The position numbers were made by a program, and so were the translations under genes. DNA of 64,000 nt from Bacteroidales bacterium (GTDB lineage: Bacteria; Bacteroidota; Bacteroidia; Bacteroidales; VadinHA17): NCBI GenBank assembly GCA_021371855.1, contig JAJFVL010000004.1, forward strand, positions 1-64,000, given 5' to 3'. Within the stretch, counting starts at the first letter, position 1. Each line of letters opens with the position of its first letter. Shown one piece after another: positions 63,852 through 64,000 of this stretch. The notes below the pieces were generated by a model that was given only the letters and a program-made list of their open reading frames with translations, ran no database searches and was not told where the DNA came from.

Positions 63852-64000
63852 AATACTATAGCATTAATGTTATGTTTTTCAAATATATCAAGCCAGATAT
63901 TTACTTTTTTATTTGTATCAAATTCCGGCTTAAAAACCTTGTTAACCATTGAATATTTCGCGGGAGCTGTTTGATGATATGGTAATAATTCAACCCTTCT
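63848..64000 (-). CDS. C-terminus of the glycyl-radical-enzyme activating protein (radical SAM), cut by the window edge
   Basis: Fifty codons and a TGA (63848-63850) are visible. The end of the frame has RRVELLPYHQTAPAKYSMVN, then VFKPEFDTNKKVNIWLDIFE and HNINAIVL. The V-E-L-L-P-Y-H element is the C-terminal signature of PFL-activase-type radical SAM enzymes, which install the glycyl radical. The radical SAM cysteines lie outside the window. The stop codon is shared with the ATG of the enzyme gene, so the two are translated together. Confidence 0.8.
   Translation of the reverse strand, partial: RRVELLPYHQTAPAKYSMVNKVFKPEFDTNKKVNIWLDIFEKHNINAIVL

Noticed and set aside
1..64000. CRISPR array, prophage or IS element with transposase
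   Set aside because: No regularly spaced direct repeats, no phage structural gene and no transposase motif were seen on either strand.

Overview
The window looks like a chromosomal segment of a Bacteroidota (Bacteroidetes) bacterium, probably a free-living or gut-type polysaccharide degrader of the Bacteroidales/Marinilabiliales kind. The evidence is a SusC/SusD pair with a FecR anti-sigma factor and an ECF sigma factor, many secreted or lipoprotein Bacteroidota families, PPi-type phosphofructokinase, AT-rich intergenic DNA, and promoter-like TAnnTTTG boxes. No ribosomal RNA, phage, IS transposase or CRISPR array was seen. Three tRNA genes are present: Ala(CGC), one with anticodon CAT, and Val(GAC).

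Layout. 1-9.8 kb holds mostly single genes: a cut-off beta-helix protein, a POT-like MFS transporter, a TPR protein, an L,D-transpeptidase-like protein, a metallophosphoesterase, a YqaA membrane protein, a truncated Tag glycosylase, an exported PIG-L deacetylase and a cysteine-cluster protein. 9.9-10.4 kb is a graveyard of two unrelated gene remnants on opposite strands. 10.6-13.0 kb holds creD and a membrane-protein/winged-helix operon, which share an almost identical palindromic upstream element. 13.2-19.9 kb is an accessory-looking stretch: methyltransferase, pirin, a frameshifted membrane protein, an NTF2-like lipoprotein, a GC-richer beta-helix protein and a truncated flavin reductase beside a tRNA. 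It contains three copies of an intergenic repeat of about 100-120 bp.

20.0-25.3 kb carries a class II aldolase plus mtnA pair (5'-deoxy/methylthio-pentose salvage), a TetR regulator, lgt and an Ig-like lipoprotein. 25.4-31.7 kb is a sugar or amino-sugar operon: ROK kinase, CBM9-like protein, PPi-phosphofructokinase, PIG-L deacetylase, SIS isomerase/deaminase and a second ROK kinase. 31.7-37.7 kb holds an acyl-CoA synthetase, ispD, a DUF4197 lipoprotein, an unknown 375-residue protein and a GH29 alpha-L-fucosidase.

38.2-51.9 kb is a polysaccharide-utilisation locus read leftwards: ECF sigma factor, FecR, SusC (with STN signalling domain), SusD, an Asp-box sialidase-family protein, a Tat-exported beta-propeller-like protein, a DHDPS/N-acetylneuraminate-lyase family aldolase and an ACS-type MFS transporter. 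A sialic-acid-like or other 2-keto-acid sugar is the simplest guess for its substrate. A strong intrinsic terminator on the opposite strand, just upstream of susC, suggests a small antisense RNA over the susC leader.

52.2-59.0 kb is a divergent catabolic module: HpcH/HpaI aldolase, DhaL and DhaK on one strand, and the E2 and fused E1 of a 2-oxo-acid dehydrogenase on the other, around a shared intergenic region with a perfect palindrome. 59.0-61.8 kb holds tRNA-Val, an outer-membrane-type beta-barrel protein and a small hairpin element with terminal inverted repeats. The window ends in a glycyl radical enzyme of unassigned subtype overlapping its activating enzyme, which is cut by the window edge.
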